DNA of 64,000 bases, taken from Pohlia nutans. Taxonomy: Eukaryota; Streptophyta; Bryopsida; Bryales; Mniaceae. A program made the translations under genes and the position numbers. The stretch spans positions 37,105,811-37,169,810 of the forward strand of contig CM040085.1 in the NCBI GenBank assembly GCA_022496805.1. The letters are read 5' to 3'. The notes below the pieces were generated by a model, which saw nothing but the letters and a program-made list of their open reading frames with translations, had not been told where the DNA came from and made no database searches. Every line of letters starts with the position of its first letter. The stretch's first letter is position 1. Positions 46,471-64,000 of the stretch are shown in pieces.

Positions 46471-46710
46471 TAACATTCTTGAATTGTCTAAGTGGTTTGG
46501 TTTCTTTTCTACAATGCTAGACACTGTAGATATATTATTCTTCAACACTAAGGAGTTAGACGCCTCTACAACAATAGAGGAAATCCAATGCCCCTAACAT
46601 TTTTTGTTCTCTTCAATAACATCATTTATTTTATACTCATAAAGCAACAAGTCATTGAATTGACATGGTCATATGTGTACCAGTATGTGTACTACATGGT
46701 AGAGAAGATA

Positions 46711-47114
46711 CACTAGTAAAAAGGGTGGTCTTTGGGTACCAAGGATCAGTGTCAAAGTGTGGTGTCTAAGGCCCATATTGTCACTAGTATGGTGCTCAAG
46801 GAATTCACTTCCAAAAAATTACAATTGGAGTGCAAAAAATCATAGGGTGCAAATAAATCTTTGAAGGTAATTTTTATAAATAAATCACATTAATATAGAA
46901 TGCTCAAAATCGATTACAAGAATGAATATTTTTAAAATATTACTAATTATAGTAAGGATTGCTTTTATTTTTTAGGGTACTTTTAAATACTCTAGTATTG
47001 CACGTGGTACTAAATATATATATATATAGAGTGACTTCCCCGAGCTTTGGTGCCAATATGGGCCTTTGCACTGATACTATTCCTTAGTGCTCAAAGACCA
47101 CCTTTCTACTAGTC
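46711..47114. mobile_element. CACTA-type MITE, 404 bp
   Basis: CACTAGTAAAAAGGGTGGTC at 46711 pairs with GACCACCTTTCTACTAGTC at the right. ATA lies on both sides (46708-46710, 47115-47117). Its last base is C instead of G. Related short copies at 51275-51382 and 61276-61327. Confidence 0.75.
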
Positions 47115-47672
47115 ATATGAGTGGCATAGTCTTTCATGTTTTTTTCTCCTCAAGACATATAAACATTTTTGTAAACTTCTTGAGAACTCCACGGAAAGAT
47201 TGGGGACCAAATTCAATGAGATTTTTCTCTAATTGTAGCACTACTGTACTTGGCCATCAGGGTCTGCTTTTCATCCCGAATAAATTTTTTTTGGAAAAAT
47301 ATTTTTCAACAAATGCCAAATTCTGTGAATATCTTTCAAGATTCTCTTTTTCACTATACAAAATAGAATATTATTGAAGAAACCATTTCCTAAAGATTTG
47401 GGCTTGTCTTCTTATAATTCTTCTTTGCTAATCTTGATGACCAACTACGATATTCACCCTCAATCCAAGATTTTTTTAATTCAAAGGGACCATGGTAAGG
47501 CAACTCAAGAATGTTGCTATGTTGAAGGGATTGATCGCAAGCTACGGTGTACTATGTTTTTTGTCGCATACTACTAATTGTTGCACTTTTACAATCTTTG
47601 AAAAATCACCAAAAAATATCGAGTTGGAATTTTGTGATGAAACAAATTGCATTTTTTTTAGAATTCCAACAT

Positions 47673-48220
47673 TAACCCCTAAATGACATAGGGAGTAAGG
47701 GCAAAACCTAGATGTGTTATAAAATGTCACTTTTGCAACTTTGATGAAGTTTGGTCCAAATGAGAAAATGAGAAGCATGACATTAAGTAATTATCCATAC
47801 AGTCAAAATTTCAAAAAATGTTTTAAATACTCATTTAATGAATTTAGATCATTTATTGTTGAATATTCCCCAAAATTACAAAATCTATTTTTAGAATTTG
47901 AATTTTGGTTTGATTGGTTAAAACTAAACATTCTATTCAAAAGTGGTCGATGGAAAACTTTTCAAAGGAGAAAACATCATTACTTTTCTGAAATAGTAAG
48001 TTTGATAACACTAGGACAATGTTGAGGTGTTTGTCTTTGTAAAGTTCTCATCGGTGAAGTTTAACTTGGATTGACATGATTCAAATTGGGTTGAAAAGTA
48101 GACTTGAATTTCTATTTGAAAATATTTTTTATTTTTTATAAAATGTTTTATTTCATCTCAAACAACCTGTAAGAAAAGGGCAGCGACCATGAAATGGTTG
48201 TTTGGTCACTTAGGGATTAA
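47673..48220 (+). mobile_element. TTAA MITE, family D copy 2
   Basis: TTAACCCCTAAATGAC at 47673 and cacttagggaTTAA ending 48220. Collinear with 20061-20606. Confidence 0.75.
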
Positions 48221-48854
48221 CATGTCTATCACAATAAAGTTTGCAAAATTTCAATATTTTTATCCAAATTAATCATTTATGCTTGGAAATGGTAGTATGT
48301 CACTTGTTAAAGTGCACCTAAAATATGGGAAGTGCTTGAATTTTAACTTCATACATTTTTAGCAACATACTACAAGTGTGTATATAGTTACCATATTTTT
48401 TTTATATTGGGTCTTATCCTTGCTTATTTTTTGATTAAATGTTTCACGATGTTTATGTTTTTTCAAATTTTTCGTGCATTTCAAAAAAAAATTGGATTTT
48501 TTTTGGAAATGAAGTAATGGTTGAATTTTAGAAGTGGAATGTGAAATACATTTTCCATAAAACCTATCTATGGAGGTTATGTAAAAGAAGCTCTGATTGC
48601 CCCTAATGTATAAAAAACAAAAAATTGTTGTTGAGCAAAGCACACAGTCTTGAAATAAACTTGACACTCACCACAGAGGAAGTGTTAGCGGATACATGTC
48701 TGGCTACAATGAAATTTTTGATCTAATTCAAAATCGTAAAGTGTACACTACTATACCAGTAGCATTAGTTGCACAAACTTTGAGTGCACACGCTACATCT
48801 CCTTCGGTAGACTGTAGCTTGCAAAAGCCCAAGGTTGAGTGAACTAACTTTACA

Positions 48855-55049
<6,195 letters not shown>

Positions 55050-55284
55050 TGTCTCTATCAATCTCCTGATCCCAAACCCCCCAATTCAGTTCAAGCCCAT
55101 CCTTTGTCACGTATTTGAAAGACGCAAACGAACTTAATTATAGCAGCTCCCTCAAAACTCAGAGATGCAAAACTTACAACTTCCGACACAGGTAAACCAA
55201 AACTCGATTTCAAATTAAGTCACTGAAACTTGGCATGCAGAATCCATGTTCTGCAGCTCTAAACCACGGAGTAATCCCGGGATT

Positions 55285-55581
55285 CTAATGCATAATATCT
55301 GACTCGCTCTGACCCTGTACTGTACGGTGCTCACTTTGTTGTACATACCTCAGCCACATGATACTACAGCCAGGTGATACTCTTGGCTTAACGACAGTTG
55401 TTCCTAGTGGACCTTTGTTGACTGGAATCTTTACTGTCCCTTTTCTTGGAGGACTTTGCTGCCGAAGTGTATTATTAACAGTACTAGAGGTCATTCTTGT
55501 CCTAATGTGCATAGTTGACATGCTTTTCTTGCTTGGTGAAGCTTGTAAGGGTTTCTTCATATAGTTGGGACTATTCTGCAT
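55285..55581 (-). other. Possible exon of an unidentified Ser/Pro/Arg-rich protein
   Basis: The minus-strand frame reads NYMKKPLQASPSKKSMSTMH and later RQQSPPRKGTVKIPVNKGPL. It is preceded by a good acceptor (gatatgcag|aatagtccc) and contains a candidate donor (ggctgag|gtatgta, near 55352). It lies 240-530 bp upstream of the AUX/LAX start and could be an exon of another gene or part of an upstream leader. No family recognised. Confidence 0.3.
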
Positions 55582-57507
55582 ATCTGGGACAGTTTTGGAC
55601 CCATGTATTTTGAGGTTTTAATTGGGTGTGTGAAGTAATAAAATTATGGGTTTCATTCCCGTCGTACACCGAGAGAGCCAAGTACTATACCATTTGACGG
55701 AACCTGCAAATGACTTTACGATCCTTCCATCTTCATATAGTTACCATCATTCTTCTCAAACTGTGCACTGTTCAGAACCCAATGCCAAGTCAACTGTTAT
55801 GCTCATGCTGTAATTTTGATTCGTACAGTTAGGGCTGTTGCTAAAGCCAGATTCAAAATGTCGCACTGCTCTGCCTAATGTCGTACTGCCCTGACTAAAT
55901 TTGCAGACACGTTAAAATAATTGTTGGAAACAGTTTTTCCTATCCTGGGTAACTTAGATTCTCTCCTACACGCCCTCCCAATCAATTGAGCCACAAAGCT
56001 TTGAAGTGATACGAAAAGTATAATACCAGTATTATAAACGCATTACTATTCATGATAAATGCATTACTACTCATTTTCGAATATTCCCATCTTGGTGTCC
56101 GAGCAGTGCTGGCGTCTAGTACGCATTTATCATGCTCCCTTTACATCAGTACTTTGACAGTACTGATGGAGTCATCCTGCTGAGGGTTTTTTTCCTCCCT
56201 CCAACAACCTCTCACTACAAGTAGAGGCGTCGTCTCACTCTATAGGATCTTGTTCATTGTTGCTTTTCACTCTACACGCTTGTCCTGCGTGACGAATCAC
56301 ACTCACCAAGTCCAACCAAAAAATTAGTGAGTGCGAAGTGGCGCCATTTGACTCACAGAAGGAGTGAAAAGCGACGCCTTCTCCTTGTAGTGACTGGTTA
56401 GCATTTAGTTTCAGTGACATGATATCATGATGAAGGAAGCCAAAACCTTAAGTTTCTACATAGGCACCTCAAAAGTTTTGCAGGCATGAAGCATTCAGTT
56501 GTTAGCTTCTTATGTTTTGTATTGTCTAGGGGAGAGACTAGGGTAAGGATGCCTTTCCATGGAGAGCTTGAACCTGCATGGTGACGTCATGTGGGTACCT
56601 CTTGACATGTTTAGAAGGTAGGAAGAATGAATGAGGTGCAAGTTGGAAATTGACTTCCAGTCTTGCAAAGTGGTCAGGAGAAAACAAGACCGGAAGCTTG
56701 GAAACTTTATCCAGAAGTTCTGACATATACTATAAACACTTGACAACTCAATATGTTACAACCTCCAAAGCACTCAATTAATTTCAGCTACACCCCCAAA
56801 AGCATGTTCTATCAAGCAAGTAATTGTGGATGACATCACCATGAAGGTTCAAACTCCCCATGGAAAGCTGTCCTAACGCTACATTTTTAGGAGTTGCAAG
56901 GCTGGACAAAAAATACAAGCCGTAAAAAAAAATCTGGGGTAAATACTAAAGTAGACACTATGCGACTAGCAGCTTGTTTTTATCGCTTGTACCCTGTTTT
57001 GGAACAGTGCTTTCCTACTTGTTCCTGCACACGCCGGCTGCTTTAAAGTTTTGCTAGTGTTGAATAGAAACAAGTTGTTGAGAAATTTGGAGCATTGACA
57101 CATTGTATGCAAGCGTCCTACTTTCTAATTATTTTTATTCTAATGTTTGTTCATCAATCATGCGGTTTGCCAGTAGTCGTCTCTTGGGGACTACGCTATA
57201 CAGTTTTTTTTGAAAAAAGTATGTCCCAAACTTTATTTATATTTTTGAATTTTTTTGGGTACAAACTTGCTATACGGCTACAGTAATCCCTATTGATACG
57301 GCTACAGTAATCCCTATTGATACAACATTGTCAGTATGATATCTTTAAAAATGGATACATATTGAGTACAATTATGTAAACCACCTAAAGAGAGAATAGT
57401 TTAGGTCTTTCATAAAGAGTCAATTTGGGTGGTTCTACTATAGTAACTATGTCACTTTGACATAGATAGCAGGTGTTACCCATGGTACTCTTGGTACGTA
57501 ATATTCC
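55582..57507. other. Intergenic region upstream of AUX/LAX gene 1
   Basis: Contains a CACTA-type MITE (56213-56392) and a tandem pair of tacggctacagtaatccctattga at 57273-57320. No gene recognised. Confidence 0.45.
56213..56392. mobile_element. CACTA-type MITE, 180 bp, second copy
   Basis: CACTACAAGTAGAGGCGTCG and GACGCCTTCTCCTTGTAGTG ends, same family as 26928-27102. Flanking triplets are TCT and ACT, one mismatch from a 3-bp duplication. Confidence 0.75.
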
Positions 57508-58328
57508 TTAACCCTTGACCCCTAAGCGTCCCTAGCTTTTTCGGGTAAAATTATCATTGCTTTTGATGTGTTATAGGTCTATATGTAAGTGAGGTGTAGA
57601 AATCTCAACCGTACAATCTTGTAATATACATGCTGTAGATCATGTGGATCAATTTTGGGGTCATTTGGCCATATAGATTGCAAGATCATAGTGTTTTAGT
57701 GTTAAAAAAGGATGCTGAAATTTTCCTAGCAACATAGTTAGAGGTGAAATTCGTTTTCAAAATTACTCAAATGAAAAAACTTTCAACTATAAAGTAGTTC
57801 AAAATCATCATGTAAACACATTGGTACCAAAAAAAACTCATGAAAAAATTTAATGTGCCCTAAAATGGCCTTGCAATGTCAAAAAGTAGCCCAAAAAGTG
57901 ACCCATTTGACCCAAAAAGCAAAAAGTGTCCAAACTAGACCCGTGCACCAAAATGACTCCCAAACATCCATAACAAAATGGACTGAAATGAAAATTTTAC
58001 CATGATAACTAGACTTCAAGGGGAATCCAAGCCAACAAGTTTTATTGAAAACAGACATGGGATGAAGGAAATACAAGCCCCCGAAGTTGCAGCCATCAAA
58101 ATACACAAAAATTGTCCAAAAAAAAGATACCTACTTTCAAATGATCACCAAAAATTCAATACATCTTGGATTGATCTGAAATTTTTACCACACATTCCAT
58201 ACATCATGCGGTTTGTTTTTTAAAATTTCATTAAAATCGGACACTTTTTGCAAAAGTTACAGCTCTTCGAAGGTGAATGTATCCCCAAAAACGTCCAAAA
58301 TATGGACGTCGGGACGGTTAGGGGTTAA
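57508..58328 (+). mobile_element. TTAA MITE-like element, family F, 821 bp
   Basis: TTAACCCTTGACCCCTAAGC at 57508 and GGGACGGTTAGGGGTTAA ending 58328. The interior is unique in the window. Its right TTAA is shared with the following family A copy. Confidence 0.6.
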
Positions 58329-58893
58329 ACATTCTCACCCCTCTCCAAATTCGGCAATTTTGCAAAGATGCATAATAAAATGAAACTTAGAGGGATATTT
58401 TACACTTGATGTATGAAAAAAGTTGTGCATTATAAATTTTAGATTCTATCCATACGGTTAGATCTGCGATTGATGTCACTAATATTTTTAAATAAAATTT
58501 GAAATTTGAAATTAAAAATTCTTTTGTAATTTGGTTACAAATAAGATATTGACAATTTTTACATGAAATTTGTTGTGATTGGTTGAAATGTAATACTCTA
58601 AATGTAGTGATTTTTGGAGATTTTTTAGTTGCTTAATTTTATAAGTTCACTTTTTTAAGAGCACTTTTACTCTGAAATCTTTGAAATTTTGGGTGAATCA
58701 CTACAACATGAAATGAGGCATAAATTTTTCACAAATCATCCCCTTTCTAATTGGATCACACATGCATGAAGCTAACTTCCCATAAAATATATAGTAAAAA
58801 ACTCACGCTGCAAAAAGTCAATGATGAATGAGAAAACTATGTTTGATTCTGTACATCATCCACTTTCTGGACGGTTGGACGTTTAGGGGTTAA
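58325..58893 (+). mobile_element. TTAA MITE, family A
   Basis: The left end has lost a few terminal bases (TTAAacattctcacccctctcc). The right end is intact: ggttGGACGTTTAGGGGTTAA. The interior is the closest match to 955-1502. Confidence 0.75.
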
Positions 58894-59114
58894 TTGCATT
58901 GGTCTAATTCCTTTTCTACACTAAGAAAGTCTTGACATAAAGTCCCCTTTTTAGTGTAAAAATCTTGAATAGAAGGTCACAATGCAATTATAGAGGCATC
59001 ATTCTTTATTGTAGAGGAAAATTCATCTTTTGTAATGGAATAGTAAGGAATGAAAACTAATTGAAATTTTGAGCATTAACACATTCCATGTAAGTGTCCT
59101 ACTATTTTTTAATT

Positions 59115-59800
59115 TTTAATCTATTGATTTGGTACATAAGAAGAAAAGGCCATATATTGACAAAAGACACATCTATAGTGAATGTGAAGAAGTTTAATTT
59201 AGAATACTACTCAAAAAACTACAATGTATTGGATATATATACAAATACAAAACCTCTTGTAACATAGTTACTTGATTTGAGTGCTTCAAAATCTATCTTC
59301 AAATCTCTTAACCATTTTACAAAATTTATGTTGCACTCGAAGGCGTGCCTTCTTTTTGTCTCCAATTGCTTGATACTGCACTACCCCAGATGATGTGGTT
59401 AGGCTTAGAATTGTAGTTAAAATGATGACCTAGTATATGTCACATGTTGTACATATATGTTCACTAGGATCGGCATAATATTCTAAAAATGCATTGCAAT
59501 AAGAATTTATGAAAAATGAGATAGAAAATTCAAACATTTATAACATTCTTGAACTGCTTTGGCTTGGTTTCTTTTTCACAATGCTATTGTATATATATAA
59601 TTCCTCAACACTAAAGAATGATGCCTCTATAACACTAGACGATATCCAATGCTAATATGGCCCTTAACGTTATTTGTAGATCTCTTCATTAGCCTTCTTT
59701 ATTATTTACTCATAAAGCAGGAAGTTATTGAATTGACATGGTCATATGTGTACTATTCAAGAAAATATGTTGAGGGTTGAGTGAACGTACTTTTATTACA
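59115..59800 (-). other. 3' flank of AUX/LAX gene 2, duplicated segment
   Basis: Collinear with 45575-46720 but without the Stowaway, CACTA and family D insertions found there, so it serves as the reference empty state. Confidence 0.7.
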
Positions 59801-62800
59801 TCATTTTGGTTTGGGAGGACATTGGAAGCAACTGTCAAAGAATCCAAATGTGTGAATCTGCCGCGCTACGTTCTTGGCAGAGCCCCATGTTCCAAAGCCG
59901 ACTCCAACAATGAGCATAAAATTGAGAAGAAGCACATTCACTAGAAACACAAGCCACCATTTGGGTAGGAATCGGGGCGGCTTCAATGGGGAGTTCTGCA
60001 CATGAACGAAGAGCAAATTTTTTTTGAGTATTTGAAATGTCATGCATACTTTTAAATGACAAATTCAATCAATCAAACCTAATTTAGATGGGACCAAATT
60101 CGATATCACTAGAATTAGTGAAGTGAAGTACATTGCATGTGTTGGTCAAAAAATAAATAAGTTTGAACGAAAAGAAAGTCCACACAATTAGGATCGATCT
60201 AAAAATGCTTTATAAAAATTATGGCATGTCCTTCAAAAATTAAATTGTCCTAGGTGATAGTCATTTTTATACTACTTACAAGAATCCTATCGTGATTATG
60301 GAAATTTCATTTCTATTAGTATTCATAATTCATGTATTTTTTACCACTTGAATGAACAGTAAAACCTAACTCCCGCCATTGGCACGGGAGTTGCCCCTGG
60401 CAAAAATATCAAAACATGTTACTCTTGGCGACGGGTTCAAGCCTCATGTTTACGTGTGTCTTAATTTTTTTTTGTTTTTATAAATATGATTTAATAATTT
60501 TTTAAAAATGCAATCTCTTGAATGTATAGTTGTATTGGTACTTAGATATAAAAGAAAGTGGTGTGTAAAAAAATGATATAAAAATTTGGGACTTGCAAAT
60601 CTCTTCATAACATAACATTCTTGAAGTGTCTAGAAAGCTGGAACCTATGAAATCACGATATTCTAAGAATCCTAGAAAGAATGTTGTTTCATAAAATGAA
60701 GTGGCTTGACTTCTTTGGCTTGTACAAAAGACAATTCCTTCTCTAAATCAACATTTCTATATCCAAAAGAAGCCTTTGACTATGAGCTTCAAGAACAATG
60801 TGAACAATTACAGTGAATTTTAAAATAAATAAAGAAACAATCATTTTTATAAGACTTTATGGTGCATTACTAATTGTAAATGTGACAAAATGTGACCATG
60901 ATCTTGGCACAATATAAACTAGTTTATTTGATCAATTTTGCAATAAGTTTACCTCACGAGCTGACTTGGTGCAGTAGGTGAAAAGAAAGGCAACAAGAGG
61001 GATGACGTACGCTCCTATTGCAACTCCCAATGACCCCAAAAGTCCATTAATTGGTCCAAAAAAGGGCACCGCTATTGCAAAGAAAAATATAATTGACACC
61101 ACCGGAATACGAGCGAGGACTCGTAGAAAGAACCCCCTTGTGTGCACCCGAAAGGCCTTCTCACATACAAGGAAAACTGGGTACATACTTATGACAAACG
61201 CCATGGCCTGTACATGTCCAGAAAACAAAGTAACTTAGCATAAAAGTGATAATTCTAATCAAAACTTGACGTTAAGCTTGCTTTGGCACTATTCCTTGGT
61301 GCTCAAAGACTACCCTTTCTACTAGTGTTACTTTCAAATGTAAATGAATTATTTGGAATTGTCTTACTTGGTGCGTTACCAAAGATGCAATCGCAAAAGT
61401 TTGCCATCCACTTCTTGGAAGAACAGAAAAGGCATTTGAATGTGTCAGTAGTCGATCACCAGTTGACCAATACACTGCAACACCGCTCGGGAGGGTCACA
61501 AGAATTGCATATGCAATGACTGCAATGCAGATATACTTATATGCAGATGGCCTCTTCATGGACTCCAAAATCTCTCTGGCACCAAAGAAACATGAAGCAC
61601 ATGAAAAAACTTGGATCCCATGAAAAAGAGTTCAAAATTTGCTCTCGCACACAGAGAGAATTTACTTCAATTCTATTTAAGAAGTGGTGCAGTGTGATGT
61701 TACATTTTGGCCACTGCATTCATTATATGCTTTTCTTTCCTCTTATTTTCCAATGAAATCCAGATTTTCAAAACGGTTTCCTATAAACATGAACATTAAT
61801 CAAACAAATAATAATAATAATAATAATAATAATTAATTATTAATTATTAATTATTAATTTAGACAAGGATTGCTTACATGGTAATTCCATGCCCTCCAAA
61901 TGCGCTGAGAATACTAGCAACCCCTGTGAAGAATTCAACCTTGTCGTTTGCTCCAGTGTGCTTGACTCCTGCTTGCTACATCATGGACAAAAATTAATTT
62001 GTGTCATCAATTGCACGAGAATTCAATATGCTGAGACATGCACAAGAACTAATTGTAATGAAGCTGGGCTTCCTTGTCAAAATGGAAATAACTGTCGAAG
62101 TTTTTGGTGTGTTTTAACTTAATGCTTTTTTTTTTCCCAACAAAAGCAGTCGAAGTTCTTGAAAAACAGTCTATCTATACTAGTAATATGTAGTTTTTGT
62201 GTCACTCTCATTGTCTGCCCCTTTTAAGAGCACAAGGCTCACGTTTGAAGTATAAAACCTAGGATAAATATTACAGAAAAACTTGTTAAAAATTAGTACA
62301 ATTTTTTCCGGACAGAGGGAGTAATCTCAATAGAACCCATTACTGTAGAGGTGACAACCAAGCATTGAATATGAAGAGCATGGCTACATCTCACAATCCA
62401 ATTCCTGTTTGAGAAATCCTATCATCGAGATTATTGTAGCTTAGTTAATAGCTACTCCGGCACAAATCATTCCAAAAATTGGAAGATGAGAGGTTTTGAA
62501 ACTCATTTCCTCAGAAACTTTTGTTGTAGTATGATGAAGATTATCAATGCTTGTAATGTTGAAATGGAAAAATCCAAAAGGGATAATTATTAGGCCTATT
62601 AGTGTTCAACGAGCTATTAACTTATGGTATGACTAGTAATCTGAAATTACTTCCGTACGGAAATAACATGGCCATTTCCTTGACTCGACGTATTATTTCT
62701 CATAACAAGGTTGTAACTTCACATTACCTAGTTCATGGCACTACACCAATATTTTGTCATCTCTTACAGTGGGGGAATTTTTATTTTTATTTTTATTATT

Positions 62801-63575
62801 TCTAGTATTTTAATTGCAGACCTGTCCATAAGAGAGTGCAGCAACAAGCAAGTAGATAGATGTGATGGTGGTTGTAGCAACGCCAATGAAGGCCCCTGAG
62901 CGGAAGTGATGAAAATCTGGAATAAAGATAGTCAGAAAGGCTACCCCTCCCACAATGTACTGCCACTGCCGCTTGTTCAGACTTGGGTTTGCATAATAGA
63001 GGTTACTGGAACAACCAAAAGAATAGAATTATTAACCAATCTCTAAAAAAACTATTAGACCAGTCAACATTGAGTGTTTCTCATATTTTAGCTGTAACAA
63101 TGTTTAATGATGTCGCAAAGATGAATCAAGTTTTTCTTTAAAACTCAATCAAAGAACAAGTTTGACTCCTAAAGGACCTAGAAGCTCAAATTGGGCCTTA
63201 TATTAATTTTTTTTAGCAGTTTTGAGTAGGTCCTATATGGACTTCCTATTGTCCAAATTTAAACGTTTTAAAACCAACACATGCAATGTTCTTTAGTGAT
63301 TCCAGTGAAATAAAATTTAGTCCCATCTAAATTATATTTTCTACAATATAATTGATTGTTTTTTTCATTTTGAAACCATGAATCCTTGGGCCTTGAAGGT
63401 TAAAGAATATTTTTGTGGACCTAACGGCAACTTACTGATTGCAAAGGATATTAATTTCTCACCTAGAACCCGCAATAAGGTGAATGACGGCAACCATCAT
63501 AAGTGTCATAGTATTGCAGAACAAGGTGAAACCCAAACCAAATTTGCCAGTTAGACCCCCAATGACTTCATAATA
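59801..63575 (-). CDS. AUX/LAX-like carrier, gene 2, partial at the window edge
   Basis: Exons 3-8 of a second copy: 63463-63575, 62822-63005, 61878-61975, 61368-61575, 60953-61207 and 59801-59995. Every exon has exactly the same length and phase as in gene 1, with no stops or frameshifts, so it appears functional. Exons 1-2 lie beyond 64000. Same family marks: YYEVIGGLTGKFG, GVAVYWSTGDRLLTHSNAF, PFFGPINGLLGSLGVAIGAY, VGVGFGTWG, HTFGFFDSCFQCP. Differences are scattered substitutions, densest in exon 3 (FCNTMTLMMVAVIHLIAGS versus FCNTAQLTMASIIQLVASA), part of a membrane helix. Intron 6 is only 160 bp versus 1,162 bp in gene 1. Confidence 0.85.
60046..60250 (-). mobile_element. Degenerate family B MITE, inverted, intron 7 of gene 2
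   Basis: Orthologous to the relic at 49075-49310: gatgggaccaaattcgatatcac, attgcatgtgttggtca, agaaagtccacac. Confidence 0.6.
61276..61327. mobile_element. Right half of a CACTA-type MITE, intron 6 of gene 2
   Basis: gcttgctttggcactattcc through ttctactagtg then TTA equals the right part of 51275-51382. The left half and about 1 kb beyond it are missing. Confidence 0.7.
61807..61860. repeat. (AAT)n/(AATT)n microsatellite, intron 5 of gene 2
   Basis: AAT units followed by attaattattaatt repeats. No equivalent tract in gene 1. Confidence 0.9.
62187..62322. mobile_element. Truncated Stowaway-like MITE, intron 4 of gene 2
   Basis: Shares gtaatatgtag.ttttgtgtcactctcatt and aggctcacgtttgaagtataaaac with the RPL26 intron 1 MITE. 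Ends ttttttccggacagagggagTA. The left end is missing. Confidence 0.6.
63162..63403 (+). mobile_element. TTAA MITE, family B, intron 3 of gene 2
   Basis: Orthologous to 52678-52918, with worn ends (ttgactcctaaaggacctag; ggccttgaaggttaa). Confidence 0.75.
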
Positions 63576-63630
63576 CTGCACAATCATCCACATCCTCATT
63601 TAGTTCACAAATGGCACTGCGCCTCCGATA

Positions 63631-64000
63631 TTAACCCCTAACTGCCCAAGCGCCCATTTTTTGGACGATGTACGGATTTCATCCACGTTTTCTCATCTGT
63701 TATGCACTTTTTGCAAGGAAGAAAAATACTACAAAATTCTATGGCAAGATAGCTTCATGCATGTGTGATCCGATTAGAAAGGGGATGATTTGTGAAGTTT
63801 TATGCCTCATTTCATGTTGTAGTGATTCACAAGAAATTTCAAAGATTTTAGTCTAATGTGCTCTTGAAAAAATTAACTCATAAAATTAAGGTACCAAAAA
63901 ATCTCCAAAAATCACTACACTTAGAGTATTACATTTCAACCAATCACAACAAATTTCATCCACAAATTGTCAATATCTTATTCATAATTGAATTACAAAA
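63631..64000 (-). mobile_element. TTAA MITE, family A, inverted, cut by the window edge
   Basis: TTAACCCCTAACTGCCCAAG at 63631 is the family A right end inverted. gaaaggggatgatttgtgaa, atgcctcatttcatg and agagtattacatttcaacca follow the family in reverse. It sits in intron 2 of gene 2. Confidence 0.75.

Larger units (their letters stand above)
45575..48854 (-). other. 3' flank of AUX/LAX gene 1, part of the tandem duplication
   Basis: 45575-46720 aligns with 59115-59760 (agaagaaaaggc, tacaatgtattggatatat, gatgatg.agttaggctta, catggtcatatgtgtac) once insertions are removed. Three elements absent from the second copy lie here: 46060-46470, 46711-47114 and 47673-48220. No coding capacity. Confidence 0.7.

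Overview
This is a stretch of a land-plant nuclear chromosome. It is AT-rich and full of introns and transposable elements, with few genes. The protein-coding genes have GT-AG introns and clear plant homologues: cytosolic ribosomal protein L26, an RTE1/TMEM222 (DUF778) membrane protein, a secreted lipid-transfer-type protein, and two AUX/LAX-like carriers of the AAAP family. The low gene density and the divergent AUX/LAX sequences would fit a non-flowering land plant (bryophyte, lycophyte or fern). That placement is inference; nothing in the window fixes the species.

Layout. 1-4 kb: a dispersed repeat carrying a Harbinger-type MITE, then TTAA-flanked MITEs and a large foldback. 4.4-5.9 kb (minus): remnants of a type-I DnaJ chaperone gene. 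6.2-15.5 kb: a decayed PIF/Harbinger region with a Myb/SANT-like ORF on plus and an ALP1/HARBI1-type transposase on minus. It is broken by a CACTA-type insertion (itself carrying a SINE-like unit) and a 1.5-kb minisatellite. A DnaJ exon is present at both outer edges. 16-21 kb: unrecognised coding-like remnants and a chain of TTAA MITEs. 21.3-23.4 kb: RPL26, intact, with a telo-box upstream. 23.5-28 kb: dispersed repeats, an inverted-repeat element and a near-perfect hairpin. 28-32.4 kb: AT-rich, no gene seen. 33.6-36.1 kb: RTE1-like gene. 38.2-39.7 kb: LTP-like gene with an apparent membrane anchor. 40-45.5 kb: tandem repeats and a GC-rich island, probably an unclassified element. 45.6-64 kb: a tandem duplication of a minus-strand AUX/LAX-like gene. 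The first copy is complete (8 exons, 457 codons); the second runs off the right edge after exon 3.

The most notable non-genic signal is a set of unrelated MITE families (named A-G here) that share TTAA target sites and a common terminal motif near CCCYTAAACGTC. This suggests mobilisation by one piggyBac-like transposase not encoded in the window. Because the AUX/LAX copies carry shared and private insertions, they give a relative timeline: some MITEs predate the duplication and others came later. At one intronic TTAA the two paralogues hold different MITE families.
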